A DNA stretch of 64,000 bases from Tomocerus qinae (Eukaryota; Arthropoda; Collembola; Entomobryomorpha; Tomoceridae). The stretch covers positions 70,466,884 through 70,530,883 of the forward strand of contig CM034547.1 in assembly GCA_020055645.1 (NCBI GenBank), in the 5' to 3' direction. Under the pieces are notes generated by a model. That model searched no databases and was not told the origin of the DNA. It was given only the letters and a program-made list of their open reading frames with translations. Position numbers and translations under genes: made by a program. The first letter of the stretch is position 1. Each line of letters begins with the position of its first letter. Positions 48,173-61,166 of this stretch are shown here, one piece after another.

Positions 48173-51100
48173 GTAAACTTTCTCTCTCCCATATCATTGC
48201 GTGTCATTCCTCATTCAAATACTACTTGGCGATTAACTTAATTTTGAGATCTATCTAGCTAATGTCATCACCAGAGAATAATAGACTTTTTATAGTCCCA
48301 CTCATTCCTTTCCCGGTTAATATGCTTCGTGGGTGTGCTCAAGCTACATTGCATTTACATGTTCAATATCCTCTCGTCCATTTCATTTAGCGTCATACAA
48401 GTTTGTCCGCTCCACTCATTTGTTTCCTTTAGTTTCCAGTTTCTCGTCTCTTAAGACTCCAGCCGGTGACAAAAGAAAACTTGAGGCAAATAGCGGAGCA
48501 ATTTTTAGCTTATTTCGGCACTTTTAGTAGGCTCACTATGCCTTTGGCTGAGGAGAAAGTAGACAGCGTTTTGTTGTGCTTTCAAACTTTCTCTTTACAA
48601 TGACGCTGAAAGAGAAAGAAGGAAATGAGTTTTCCTCAAGGCACTGTACCACTACGCCTAAGAATCAATAAAGATAATCAATGTAACATCAACATCAATC
48701 AATCTTTATCTTCTTCGTCCTTTTCATTCTCCATTTAACAAATTGGAATTTCCACGCCCAACTTGGTCTTTGCTGCTTACAAATTTTAAATTTTATCAGT
48801 CACTTTAATTCATTTTCACAACAGCGACCTAAATAGCACAAATATACAAGGGGAACCCAAAAGTACAATTGTTGAGTATCTGTTCGAGTAACAACCGATG
48901 AAAGCCTTTCTGGCCAGAATGACCCAAGTACCGGTTTTAAAAAAGAACGATTAATGTCGTTTTTAGCCCATCCATACTTATCTCTTCGTGGTCGATGACG
49001 TCATATTGCTAGAAAATTTCTGCCCAACATTTATGAGCTAATGTGGCCGAAAAGAAGTCTTCAGGAACATTTTAGCTGAATTGGCATTGTAAGTAACCCG
49101 TAGCATGAGATAATTTCCACAATAATTTATTTAAGTTAGGTGGATGGATTGGTTGGCTATTGTTTTCATTAGATAGAGCAGATGTATCGCTATGCTATGT
49201 GGGTGTGTATCTCTTGTCTCATTTCCTCATTCGAATGCACATCTTCATTTCCGTGAAAACTTGATACACGATAAAAGATGCGACTGGGAGAAAGTCTTGT
49301 TCTGAAAGGCAAGTGAAGCTTAAGTTAAGTAGTTGTTGAGGCAAGTCCGTGATAGAGATACGTTTTGACAAGAACAACGTCTGTCAGTCCCGAACGGAAA
49401 TTGTGTGGCGGGTGAGTTGGGGCCCGGTCCCTTTCTCTTCCAATACCAAATTGAAAACGTTTCATTTGAGACTGACGGAGGAAGTGAGTTTTCAAGCGGA
49501 AGCTGTCGGCACAACTCAAATGCTTTGTAAAGGAAACCTCCCTCCCTATTCAAAGATACGTATCCACTGGCTATTAATGTAAAATATCATCTGACTGGAT
49601 CCATTTCAGCGTTCAGCTGCTTATTGTTATTAAGCAGCAGGATTTTAGTTTTTTGTCCGTCTTTCAGTCTATGGCCGCAACTTTTAGCACACATTTTGAA
49701 TTCTGTATTCGAAATACCGAAGATTGAACATTTATTAACAGGAGAATTTAGGCACATCCATTGAGTTAAGAAGTATTATAGAGCTGATATGCTCTCAGGC
49801 ATCGAAAAATTAATTTCCAGTGTAACAGGCCCCGCCCACTGGCTAATTTCCACACTTTAGCTCCGCCCACTAGCCATGCGCCCTAGGCTGAGAAAACAAA
49901 CTCCTCCTACTTTGGGGGCGGGGCATAGTGTGGGCGGGGCGAAGGCCGATTTTCACGGCAACCAGGTCGCAAGAAATTTTTGGTCTCACCACGAATTCAG
50001 ATTTTTCATTGCTGCCTTTTTCAAAATGGCGGAGTAAAAGAAGGGAAAACGGAAGCTTTCGGCTTATCTATATTAACTCATCATCTCGGCGCACGGTGGG
50101 GTGATTCGAAAGTCATTTACCGTAAAGAATTATACCGCTGCGGTTTTCTGGCGCAATTAAAAATATTCAACTCCAAAGCTAGAGATATCGAAAATGTTTA
50201 ATGATGATAAGTAATCGGCATTCAATTTTAATCCACATAACCTAACCATAAGCCAATCATAACCCAATCATCAACCGTCCAGCAACATCTACATTGTAAA
50301 TACCATTTTGTTTTCCACACTGTCTGTCCTATTCCTGTCTTTTTGTCAGGCTGTCAACCATAAGACGATATTCTCCGCCCTGGCTGCAGAGAATGTTGGA
50401 TATTATGAGACACATGAGTTTGGTTCAAAGTGTCCTTAAGGGAATAAGTTTTGATTTTTCAAAATTGGCTTCGACAATAATGTTACGTGCAATTTCCAAT
50501 CCATGACTAATCCATTCACTTGCAACTTTCTGTTTCATTTGAGAAATGACAACCAAAAGTAAAAATTTCCTGCTCCGAAAATTCAAGTGAATTTCTCGTA
50601 CTGACTCCAATTTTCCCTTGTGGAAAGATTAAGCCATATATCATCAACAGAGGCTTCACGTTAGTGCCGGGGAGGTACTCCAGTAGATACAAAGTGATGA
50701 GGCACAGCAACAGTGAATCTTCATTTGTTTACCTCCAGAGGTCAACTTGTAAATTGAAACACAGAAATCGGAGCATTAGCTTCACCTTTGGGAAATCTTG
50801 AAGTAGACTTGATATCTTATTGCTGTGCCAAACCAGTTCTACTTTCTAAACTCACATTTTCACCATCCACATATCTCTCTGTGCATGCATTTGGCTATTT
50901 GGACACAACATTTCTATGTTACGTTGCCTACATACGTATCTAATGCCTACTTACATAATAATGTCTAATAATTAGGATAGAGAAGACGTCGAAAGACTAC
51001 ACTATGTTATCAATGGACTTTGCATGCAGCACTTATCAACCACTATCTGCGCTGCTTCAACATAGCAAGCTACTTACATACAATCCCTTGTTTTAATGAC

Positions 51101-51409
51101 GCTTGGTGCAACATTCACAATCTGCTAACCACTAAAACTCAAATGTTTCCTTTCACCAAGTTCATTCAGCACAAATGATTTTTGTTTTGGTGTTTTAGTA
51201 TCTTTGGGGCGGGTGAAAATGGTTTAGCAAAGAAAATTCTCCAAACAGATTTTAATGTTTAATTTGGATTTGATGACATATTTGAATGGATGTACAAGTC
51301 AAAACTAAGCAATTTTAGTGTATTAATGAAAGAAGGCAATGCCATAAAAATTGACAGAAGTATTTTCGTTTGAAACAATCTTTCACTTTGCAATTCGTTT
51401 GTATTTTAG
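48173..51409. other. DPP intron
   Basis: An intron of about 3.2 kb between the proximal first exon and the transmembrane exon. It holds a GC-box inverted repeat (49829-49940) and octamers near 48177, 48552, 48587 and 49288. No gene was recognised. Confidence 0.6.
49829..49940. repeat. GC-box inverted repeat
   Basis: GCCCCGCCCAC at 49829-49839 is the exact reverse complement of GTGGGCGGGGC at 49930-49940. Each arm is followed inward by a second CCGCCCAC (about 49863) or GGGCGGGGC (about 49916). The block is strongly GC-rich against its surroundings. It could be a fold-back element or a group of Sp/KLF-type GC boxes; the sequence does not decide between them. Confidence 0.6.
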
Positions 51410-51623
51410 GATTTGGTGACAGCGAGTCAGCCGGATCGGAACTGGCGAGGAATAATTATAGCCGTTCTGGTGATTGCATCAGTGTGCGCCCTCATCGTCA
51501 CTTCCGTTGTTCTTCTCACTCCGCCTGATGACGGGCCGCGGGTCAAAGGCAGGAGATTCGAGCTTGAAGATATCTTCGGTCCTGAGTTTCAGCCACTTCG
51601 CATGAACGGAACTTGGAAGTCAG
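51410..51623 (+). CDS. DPP6/DPP10-like gene: transmembrane exon (common exon)
   Basis: Acceptor ttttag, exon of 214 bases, donor TCA G|gtaaaa (phase 1). It encodes DLVTASQPDRNWRGI, a single hydrophobic segment (IIIAVLVIASVCALIVTSVV), then LLTPPDDGPRVKGRRFELED and ...MNGTWKS. The RNWRGI-TM-LLTP arrangement is the signal anchor of type II dipeptidyl-peptidase-IV family proteins, particularly the DPP6/DPP10 group and its insect relatives. In vertebrates these are catalytically dead partners of Kv4 potassium channels. The catalytic Ser-Asp-His residues would lie beyond the right edge, so enzyme and non-enzyme cannot be separated here. The NGT sequon just after the membrane fits an extracellular stalk. 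The next exon completes the split codon to give KS-DHQW. Confidence 0.92.
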
Positions 51624-54600
51624 GTAAAACCTCACTACTTTAAAATGTGCAAATCTGTATGGGTTCTATTCTTAACTGAACTACGTACTACAATATTCAC
51701 CACGAGGCTAAAATGTCTCCAATAACCAGGCACAGTGCTACCTTAAGTATAATTAAGTATGCTCTAACCACATGGAAGTAATGAATATTATAAAGAAGGA
51801 TTAAAAGATAAATCCTCATTCTGTTGTCAACAACTGTCACTTACAATAGTGTAGACAGAAGCACTGAGCTATATAAATACCGAAATAAATACTTTCTTTG
51901 GATGGAGACTCCTGGTTGAGATACAATGAAAAGTTGTCTGTACAATTTCAGCATATATTTAATATCATGACGGTACTATTAAATGCTGAGCACAGTACTC
52001 AATAACGGGATCGGAGGAAGGAATTATCTGCAGCAGAATTAAATTTAAGACCCGTGTTGAATGCAAAGTTTGGCACGACTTTAGAGTTTTGATTCGATGA
52101 CATGGAAATTGCATGTCACTAGCAATCCTTTTGAGAACGGAAGCTACTGAATGCCTAAAGAGCTGTACTTAGCTGAGGGGAAGTTGGCTTATGCAGTTCC
52201 AAATTACTTAAGTGCTTCAATACGAGCAGCTTTTGATGAAATAATAGTTTGACTTGAGTTGATCTCTTTCGTTCTACACGATGAGTTGGTAGCCTTCAGA
52301 TTTATAAACTTATATTTCACTTAGGAAAACAAGAATTTTAATAAGCGAGAACGGCTGCTGTTTCATCGAAATGTAATTTCCTTTCGTAAGGCAGCTGCAA
52401 AGAACTCTCCACAAGAGAGATGTCCGGAGAGGAGTTATTTACTTTGTTATTCTTCAAAAGTAAATGCACGTATCACTTTCAATGAGTATAACAAAAAGTT
52501 CGTCTGCAAACGCCTCCTACTCCCACAGCCTGTTCTCCAGATTACAAAATAATAAATACACGACTTTCACAAATCCCTATCTCTACTCCACTACAGATGA
52601 AAACATTATTTAAGACAGCTGTCGAAATAAAAGTTCAACTTTTTCTTTGCGTGGAAATGCTTTTTTCTTCCAACGCACAACAGATATATAACTTCAAATT
52701 GCATTCATCAAATGTTGTCATTTCTTATGTACCTACAAACACTAGCAGACGTCTGTCTAAAGTAATATCTGCGCATAATATTAATGAGTAGAATAAACGA
52801 ATAAACCCAAGTCGGCACTAGTTCTAATAGCATACAGATAATAGTAAGGTATACCGACATCTGCACTGCTATAAATACTACACTTTTAAAGATTAGTTTA
52901 GCTTTTTTACGTGTCAAATCAGTTCAATGGATTACAAAGGGAACAAATCAGTAGATATTACTGGTAACTGTTCTTACACACAAAACACTGACCAATTCGT
53001 ACACGAATTTGGGGTTACAACGATGCCAGAAGAATATTTGTTATACAGACTGTATATAGACTGTAAAACAACTTGGGAGCAAATCTTAGGCAAAACGTAT
53101 GGAAAAATCAAAATAATATGTAGAGGACAATGTTATAATTTTTTGCACGCCTTTTTGCTGGTAAACATCTTCTGTCATTTTATTATAGATACTATTAAAT
53201 TCCTGATTTTGTTTTAGCGTATACTTTGTCTAACTATTGACAATCACTTTAATTTCATGAATTTTGCAACATAAAATGTATTAAAAGAGGTCTAAATCTT
53301 TCCACATGGTAAAATTCGTTAGTACTACATTTTGTGAGAATTTGAAATACCCTTCATGGCTCAAAAAGGTTGACGAAAACAGTTACATTCCAGTGTGATG
53401 TGTAAAGTTAAATTGTGAAGTTGACTAGAATAGAAGAGAAAAGCTAGTACAGAGTAGTAGTAGTGAAAACGTAGTCGCACATTCCGAACATAGAATTCAA
53501 CAATAGAGTCGAGTCGAGAACAGAGAAATGTACATGCAATATGTAGGTACGACATACTTGCAATGATATTTTACTGCGTTTGTAAGTTTTGCGGCGGAGA
53601 AAGTGAAGGGAAGGACGGGGTAGTGACTCTGAGATCGTTTTTTGCTCTGCTGATTCTGTTTGCTTTGGATTTGGGGATAGAATTGAACTTATTCTCCCAT
53701 GCCAGAAATGGATTTGTGCCAAAAGGATTCTACATGGAGTCGTACTTATTGTTACCATTGGCTCTTCAAACCAAAATCTCAATTCGGTCGCTGAACTACT
53801 CCTTGCCTTTTCCCTAGAAGTAATAATAAGTAGGTAACCATTATTCCCTGCCCATTCCCCTACTGCCGCATTGAGATCACATCTCGGAGTACAATCCACA
53901 TGTATACGGACACTGGTTGGATATAAACAAATAGTCCACAATCTGGGAATTCACTTTGAATATCAAATGCCTTTGAGAAATCCAGTATTGAGTCTGGAAT
54001 GTACAGAACAAACGAAATAGCGAATGGATGACTTTAAATCCGGTAGGTAGGGGAGTTTTTTTAAATAGTAGTGAGAAAGCTGCGGTAAAGAAGATGGCAT
54101 TTTCCGTATCTCATTTAACTGCACTACTCCAGTTATTTTGTAGTTTCACAGACAGGGATTTTCCGTTTCAATGACTTGAGAGTGAGTTTTGGTTGGTGGT
54201 GAGTAACTGCGAAGTCTGCCTCCGTTTCTCTTTCCCCGAATTCCCAGCGGTGCCACTCTTTTTCTGCTCTTTGTCCACATTTTCCCATTTCTGATGTCAA
54301 ATGTGGAAGGCCGATCCTGCTTTTTATTAGTGCCACTGCCAATTCCTTACTCACTGCGGCTTCCCCAACCAAACACACTTCTCTCTCTGTGGACTCACAA
54401 GATCCGAGTGCATTCTCAATCCCTCTTAGGCCTTTCTCCAAACGTCTATCTGTCTCTAGCAGTACAAACATCTATCTCTATTCTGCACTATGCTCAACTA
54501 CTAACTCGCTCCTGGCTAACTATCGGATTAAGTTATGTGAATAGGTCGAATAAACTACAATGACTAACTTTCAATTTCTTTTCAAGAGAAGAGAAAGTCC

Positions 54601-56840
54601 TCTCTCTACCTTCTATTTCCTATGTACATTCCTATTGGTTTGTAATTTGTTCTCCCATTGACACAGAAGTATAAAAACACTTTCCGTGCTACCAATTATT
54701 TTGTAGGTACATAGAGAGTAACCCGTGTAGAATATAAAACGTTAAAAATTAACTCAATGGCACCACAATATCAAATTCATAAAAATAACCTTTGATTCAC
54801 AAATTTTAGGTTATCAACCAAAGTTTGAGAATTTTAAATAATTGAGAATAAAAAGTAACAATTTTTAGCTACCTCTTTCCTTAGTTTGTAATGTATATTC
54901 AAATGGTCCTGCTTCTTCTGACTTCATAAGCGTACATAATCTTATTTATTTTTTACCTATGGTATATGTACGATATGAGCAGGTTAGAATTGAAATGCAT
55001 ATCACTGGGAATTCTAAGGAGGATCTGGAAAGTATTTAGAAATGTTGTCATTTAAGCGCTTTGGGTCTCATTTGATCTACATACAGATGTTTAATAGAAG
55101 AAGCTTTAGACGTGGTGCCTTGGTAAGTGCAAAGGTGAAAGAGTCCTAATTAATGAATGACCCTGATTGCAATGAAGTTCAACAAACTTCCATACATGCA
55201 GTCAGCATGATGACAATCTACTTGTCACAATTTGCATGGTAAACAAGTCGGAGATAATTTCTCTGAATGGATAGGGCGAGATAAGTATTTGGATGTTTGT
55301 CTTCGTGTAGGGGAGAAGCTTTGGCTGGAGCAATCAGTGAGGTGAGAGGGAAGATGAGAGTGTTGCAAACATTCTGTTGAGAACTAAGAGGGGTCTATCG
55401 GCGTGCAATATTTTGAACCGGGGCAGGGTTGGTGCAGAGTACCGAAAACTCGGAAATTGTCATTTGGAGTTTCATTGAAAAGGAAGTCGGATTACTCATT
55501 CATTGAGAAAGTGATCTGTGTCGTTGTCTGTCGACTTGAAATGGAGGAAGATGGCGAGAGGAATTGCCCTTTCTATTTATTTGCTCTCACTTTGCTTTCT
55601 CCATTCGTTTACATGCGTGCACTGAAAAACAGTAGGGAAAGTAATGTCAATAAATCAGGAGCCAAGTCAACATCGCTCATCGAGAATGGCGATTTCTCTC
55701 CGCTGCCTTGACACATCATTTTCCAGTTGAGCCATCTCACTCCACCGCACCTCCGAATTCGTCTCCTCCGTAAATTCTACTTTCTTACAGCCCGGCGTCG
55801 GCCATGTGTACTTATAAATATTATACCTTATACAGTATGTGTAGTGAAATAGTTGACATTCTCTTTTCACCAGTATAATTTTAAAAAATAAAACTTGCAA
55901 CCTTAAACCCCTTTCACTGAATGTTCTTTGTTTTCATAATATAGTTGGCAATACTATGCAAGTTGTACGTTGAGGCTTAATGGTTCTAGATGAATTGCTT
56001 TAATGTTATGTTAATTAATACAATTTATGTTTTCAAATTAATTAGGCCAAAACTCATCAACCTTATTGATTTTAATCTAGACCAATAATAAGTTCAATTC
56101 ACCGGGCGAGCTTAAAATATGAAAAGTTATTTAAAGGTATTTCTATTAAGGAAATTAATAATTGGATGTTTAGAATTTTTTATTTAGAAGAACAAATTAT
56201 AGATTCTCCCGATTTTATTTTATATTTTTAGTATTAGTGAATGTTCTGTACGGAGATAGAACATGGAAAGAGAAAGTAGAATGTCAACGAATTTCCTATG
56301 CACACTGTACTAGCAAGAGGTAAATCTTCTGATGTGAGTAAAATAGTATACGATCATGCAGTGTCCTCGTATGTGTAAGCAATACACAATCTTCCAACGG
56401 CCATGTACCGCCGAAAAGTCTTTTTTAACGCAGATAGCAAAATGCTGTCTGATGGCTAAGCAAATTTTATTCCTTGGTGGATGTCTCACCACACTTCCTT
56501 CCTTCACTTTCTCCAAAAATATGTTTTGCCTTCCTCCTCAAACTCCCATGCACAGATAATAAATATCAAGCTTGTAGTACTAGTTTATTTAGGAAATATA
56601 CTACAATATATATACGTGTAGGATATATCCGAACAGTGAGAAGATTTGTTGATGTGTAAGAGTGTCGTGTGTGCAATGCGAAAGGAAGAGTAGGAGGACA
56701 AATGACACTATTTTATCCTTTTTGCATATCGTGTACACGTGCCATTATGTAAAAGCATTCTCTTTATCTGTCTTTGCAAAACGTAATTTTAGAGTTACAT
56801 GCATGAATGTGTTAATCAATTACACTGAATGAATTTGCAG
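51624..56840. other. DPP intron
   Basis: A phase-1 intron of about 5.2 kb. No nested gene is supported. The longest frames (53444-53941 and 54133-54471, both minus strand) show no recognisable domain. Octamers occur near 53597, 54590, 55505, 56269 and 56505. Confidence 0.75.
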
Positions 56841-56935
56841 ATCACCAATGGATCTATCGAGATTCGTACGGTGGTGTTTCCATTTTGGACGTGAACAACA
56901 TGACTACGCGCTCCTTAGTCAGCAACGTTACATTT
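56841..56935 (+). CDS. DPP6/DPP10-like gene: beta-propeller exon
   Basis: Acceptor tttgcag, 95 bases, donor TTT|gtaagt. With the G carried from the previous exon it reads DHQWIYRDSYGGVSILDVNN followed by MTTRSLVSNVTF. This matches the start of the DPP-IV-type N-terminal beta-propeller (W/F-x-Y-x-D-x-x-G-x-V, then N-x-T-T-x-L-x-x-N-x-T-F). It holds two N-glycosylation sequons, NMT and NVT. The ATG frame reading 56848-57129 is a shifted shadow. Confidence 0.92.
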
Positions 56936-59935
56936 GTAAGTATATACTATCTAAACTCTTTATGCATGCGGATGTTTATTTATCTACAAATTGGATCCTC
57001 TCAGTAGTATTTACCCTAGTTGTAAATTGTAGTAGAAATGGTAGAGTAGTATTTAGTAGTCGTAAAGGAATGTTAAACCAAATGCAAAGAAATTGGCTAA
57101 GAGGGAGGAAGGTAATAATAAATGGATAGGAAGGCAATTGGGCGTGTTGTGTTCGTATCAGCAGATGCGATTAAGATATGAGAAGGAAACAAGACACCGG
57201 AAAGAAAGAAGGAAAAAAGGAGAAAGCATTATTGATTTAGCAGACAGAGAAGTAATACGCTGCCTATGGATTCATTCCATTGGTGGGGATAAATGCTCAC
57301 TATTAGCTTCTTAATGTCTCTGTAGCTGTAATGGGAGTGAGTGAGTGAGTGACTAGTCCTCTGGCTTAGTTCTCCTAAGTCACTCACTCATGTCGCTCTA
57401 CAAGGAATCACAAGATTAGCTGTTTCTTCCCAACCACCAACTTTCTCCTTTCCCACTTACTACACACATCTCCCTTGCATGCTGAAAAATAAGATAGGCT
57501 ATTCCAATGCTGAAGTATATCTTCAGAACTTCGCGTAGTTATAAAAATATTATGTACATTTAAACAAAATTGCAACATTTTCTATTTTTATAAAGCAAGG
57601 TAAAAGCAAGTGAGGGGCATTTTAGCCTAAAATTGAAAAATACTATTTTTATTAGCCAAAAATGATAAAATTATTTTTAAATAAACCAATTGGATGTCAA
57701 AAGGAATTTAAACACCTTAAAATAGATTCTACTCTACCGTTTTTATTAAAAGTAAAAAACAGTTCCATTTTGTTCCCTGAGAAGGCAAACACTCTTTAAG
57801 GTATCAAATACGAAAAGTGAGCTTGGAATAAATGTTGTATAGAGAGTCTGTTATTGTTGTGTATGACTCCTTCCTACCTGATAGTATACAATGTGCATAG
57901 TAAGACTGTGCTGTTGTGCATTTGGGATGGAGATAAATAATAGAGGACTACTTGCAAGTACGAACGCAGAATTATTGACTGTCGGAGATATAGAAGCAGG
58001 AGATAAGATCCTCTTTTCTCCACTTGACTAAAGAATGACGCCATGAAAATGTACCTGCCGAGTGGAGAATGGCTTAAGACGACCCAACTGGAATCGGCTA
58101 ACGATAACATTCCGCTCTTGTCCACAGACTGAGACATCCAAATCCTCGTTCCCACAATAGTTATGGCATTCCTCCTCCTCGGAAGGTGCCATCTTGTTAT
58201 TATTACCCCTTATTGTACTGCACAAATAATAATATTACCTCCACGTACCTCCTTTCCATTCACCACTTATCATACCACTGAATATCATACCATTGCATTC
58301 AGAATAATCATTCCTGGAGAGTTACGGAAGCTTACTCGAAATCACATAGAATAGCTAATTATTTAAGAATTCCTTCCTCCAATGAAGACAGTCATCCATA
58401 GTATACAAATGGTAGTTTACACTACGAACGGATGGTTCAAATATCTTTTGAGTTTTGGCCTTTAAGATTAGGAAAAGTTTTAACACTTATTTCGGTAGTT
58501 ATACAATTATTTACTTCGAGAATTTATTTAGCTGTTTATTAATATAGGATTCTATATCTTCGAAATGTACGTTTTTAGGGACCGATTAGCGATTTGCAAC
58601 AATGACATGCATTGCATGTCCTACTCCATCACTTGATCACCACTTAACGCAGTTTTACTTCTGTCAATCTGGACGAATAAAAGCAATTGGAGTATTTAAG
58701 ATTTTAAGACCCTCACAAGAATATAATTACAATATTTACATTGAACCTTACCAAATTTTGTACTCTCCAAAATCCGTTGCAAACTTGAGGATCGACTTTT
58801 TGAATATGGAAATCTGGGTACTTGGGAATACGGGGTCTTCAGGGTACCTGAGATGAAATTGTTTCGTTTTTGTGACGGAAAAGATTAAAATCAATTCTCA
58901 CAGGCTTTTATTGCACGTTGAGTTAACTACACACTATAGTAGAGCGGCCCCTTAAAAAAGGTAGAGCGAATAGGCAGGGAGGGCACTTCTAGTACATTAA
59001 CCTATCCACATTTTGACTATCCTATATTGGACTTTCCGACTCATTTTTATTTTATTTATTTTTTATTCAAATTTTATTTTCTCCCCCTTTCTCAAGATTT
59101 TGAATTATTTCTCATTCATGGGAAATTTCTCGAGTAGTGAGTAAAGCAAAGACTGTCATGTACTTAGTTGGGAGCTAGTGGAGCAGAAGAAAGAAAACGG
59201 CATAAAAAATTGAGAGCTTAAGCTTTCCAGACACACGAAAGGGCCAATTTCTCATGCTTTCTCATTTATTCAAATATCCATTTGATTTTCTCCCTCGCAC
59301 ATACAAACTGCTCGATACGGCGCTGTCTTGTTTGTACAAGACATCTAAATCCCTTTAGAAACAAGTCTAATATATGGACACACTATACTTAGAGAGGTAT
59401 ATGCATACAATGCTTCTCTGGACGGGTCTAAAAAGTGGAGTGCACCTCCGCATACTGATTTGTTGGAGCAATAATACAAAATAACAGCGGGAACTACTTT
59501 ATCAAAATGTTAGGAAACATATTTACGTATTGTCAATCCATAAATACCTATAAAAGTCAGTGAGCAATCCAGTGGAGTAAAATGTCTTTAAGCAAATGGA
59601 TAACAGATGTTCTTTGTCACAGACTGCATTATTCATATCAACTTATTCCGGGCTCAACTGACTGATACCTAACTAAAGTCTCACGGGAAGCTTGCAAAAA
59701 TGAATGGCAGTTTTCAGGCACTAGGAATGCTTTAAAGATTAAAGGAATCGAGTGTGTCTTACCAGTCACAAAATGACATAAATTACATTTAATACGATGA
59801 GCAAATAATGGATTGATCTATATTATATTAAAATCCCAAGTACTTTGGTAGACTTACATTTTTTACTCTGTCTACGACGCTGTTGTCTATTTTAAGTACA
59901 TTTACTAATAATACCATTTTAATGTATTTTTTCAG
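56936..59935. other. DPP intron
   Basis: A phase-0 intron of 3.0 kb. Contains a (TGAG)n tract near 57336. No exon or element was recognised. The frame at 58602-58856 is unassigned. Confidence 0.8.
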
Positions 59936-60010
59936 AAACGATTCAATGCCGTATCATTCGTTTTATCTTCTGACTTGAAGTTCATTCTCCTTACTCACGA
60001 CGTACAAAAG
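59936..60010 (+). CDS. DPP6/DPP10-like gene: beta-propeller exon
   Basis: Acceptor ttcag, 75 bases, donor AAG|gtaact. It encodes KRFNAVSFVLSSDLKFILLT then HDVQK. DPP family members carry the same segment (x-F-x-A-x-x-x-x-x-S-x-DLK-x-x-LL-x-x-DV-x-K) after the N-x-T-F strand, and the exon boundaries fall at the usual places. Too short for a standard ORF scan, but the splice phases (0/0) and homology agree. Confidence 0.92.
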
Positions 60011-61113
60011 GTAACTACTTTCACTGCTTTCTCTTTTCAGCAAATAATAGATCTGACTCTGTAGAGCAGAAAGATGTAAGCATATTTCTTGCACAGGAAT
60101 ATCTTATCATTAAAAAAGGATTTGCCTAGATAACACTTTTATCTCATCAAAATTTACAACGAAGGATTTACTTTCATTCCCCAATATAATCATCCATTCA
60201 ACCAATTCTGCTGTACCATATACACTTTCCATGCGCTCTTAGAATAAATGCTATATAACTAAAAGGAACTTACTGTTGGAAGATTTTATAGTCAATTAAC
60301 TAGTCAGAGTCATGCAAGTATAAATGTATAGGTAGGTATTTCCTTTATCTTGTAACACACAGGAGTCAGTCGTATTTAGAAGTCAATTTTGGAGGGATAT
60401 TGGCGCCAAGAGCGAAAATAGGCTCTTGTGAAAAATAGCGTAAAGACCACAAAAAATTGCACCGCGAATTATTTCGGGGGAGGAATTTACCCCCTGTACC
60501 CAATATAGACTACGGTTCGAATTTAAATCATACTATAAACATATTACCTATGAACGTTTTTAAATGTTGTTCATGAGGTAAAATTACCCCTGATCGACCA
60601 TGAGTAGATTTAATGTGGACAATCCTCTAAACATCGTTTATCAAACATCAGCATTATGTACTAGAGCACAATCCCTGCAAACTGAGCGGAAGTTAGGACT
60701 AATATTTTTTGAAATTGTGACCTTTTTTATTTTTTGCAAAAGGCTTTATTTGGATGTTTGCACAGCTGAAGATTGTAAGGAAGATTAGTCTAGGTCGTTC
60801 TACAGTAAGAAATTATAAATCCATAAATATGTGAAGTATTAGACAAGTAGATGTTCGTCCGTGCCTTTTATGGAGAGAGCTAGGCGTATTCACAATAATT
60901 TGGAGAGGAGGATATTTGTAGGATGTTGCATTGTCAAGAGAAGGATTTAGTTGGCATTACTGCTACGATCTGTTTGCCTTGACTTGTATGAGTTAGGCTG
61001 AGAACATTGTCTCGTTTGCATAAAAAATTGAGTGGGCTGAAGGAAGCACTGAAATTTTCATGGAGTCGTCGTTCGTGTGTGCCTCTCCTATAATGCACTT
61101 TCTTTCTGTGTAG
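60011..61113. other. DPP intron
   Basis: A phase-0 intron of 1.1 kb with no feature recognised. Confidence 0.85.
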
Positions 61114-61166
61114 GTTCATCGCTACTCCTATCTGGCCAAGTACACTTTGTTCGAGATCAATACTGG
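61114..61166 (+). CDS. DPP6/DPP10-like gene: beta-propeller exon
   Basis: Acceptor gtgtag, 53 bases, donor ACTGG|gtgagt (phase 2). It encodes VHRYSYLAKYTLFEINTG, matching the DPP family segment x-x-R/H-YS-x-x-A-x-Y-x-x-Y/F-x-I/V-x-T. The final Gly codon is completed by the first base of the next exon. Confidence 0.92.

Noticed and set aside
53444..53941. 165-residue minus-strand open frame inside a DPP intron
   Set aside because: No domain, signal peptide, promoter or homology that I recognise; composition like neighbouring intron.
54133..54471. 112-codon minus-strand open frame
   Set aside because: No splice context or family signature; it overlaps GA/CT-rich intron sequence that tends to be open.
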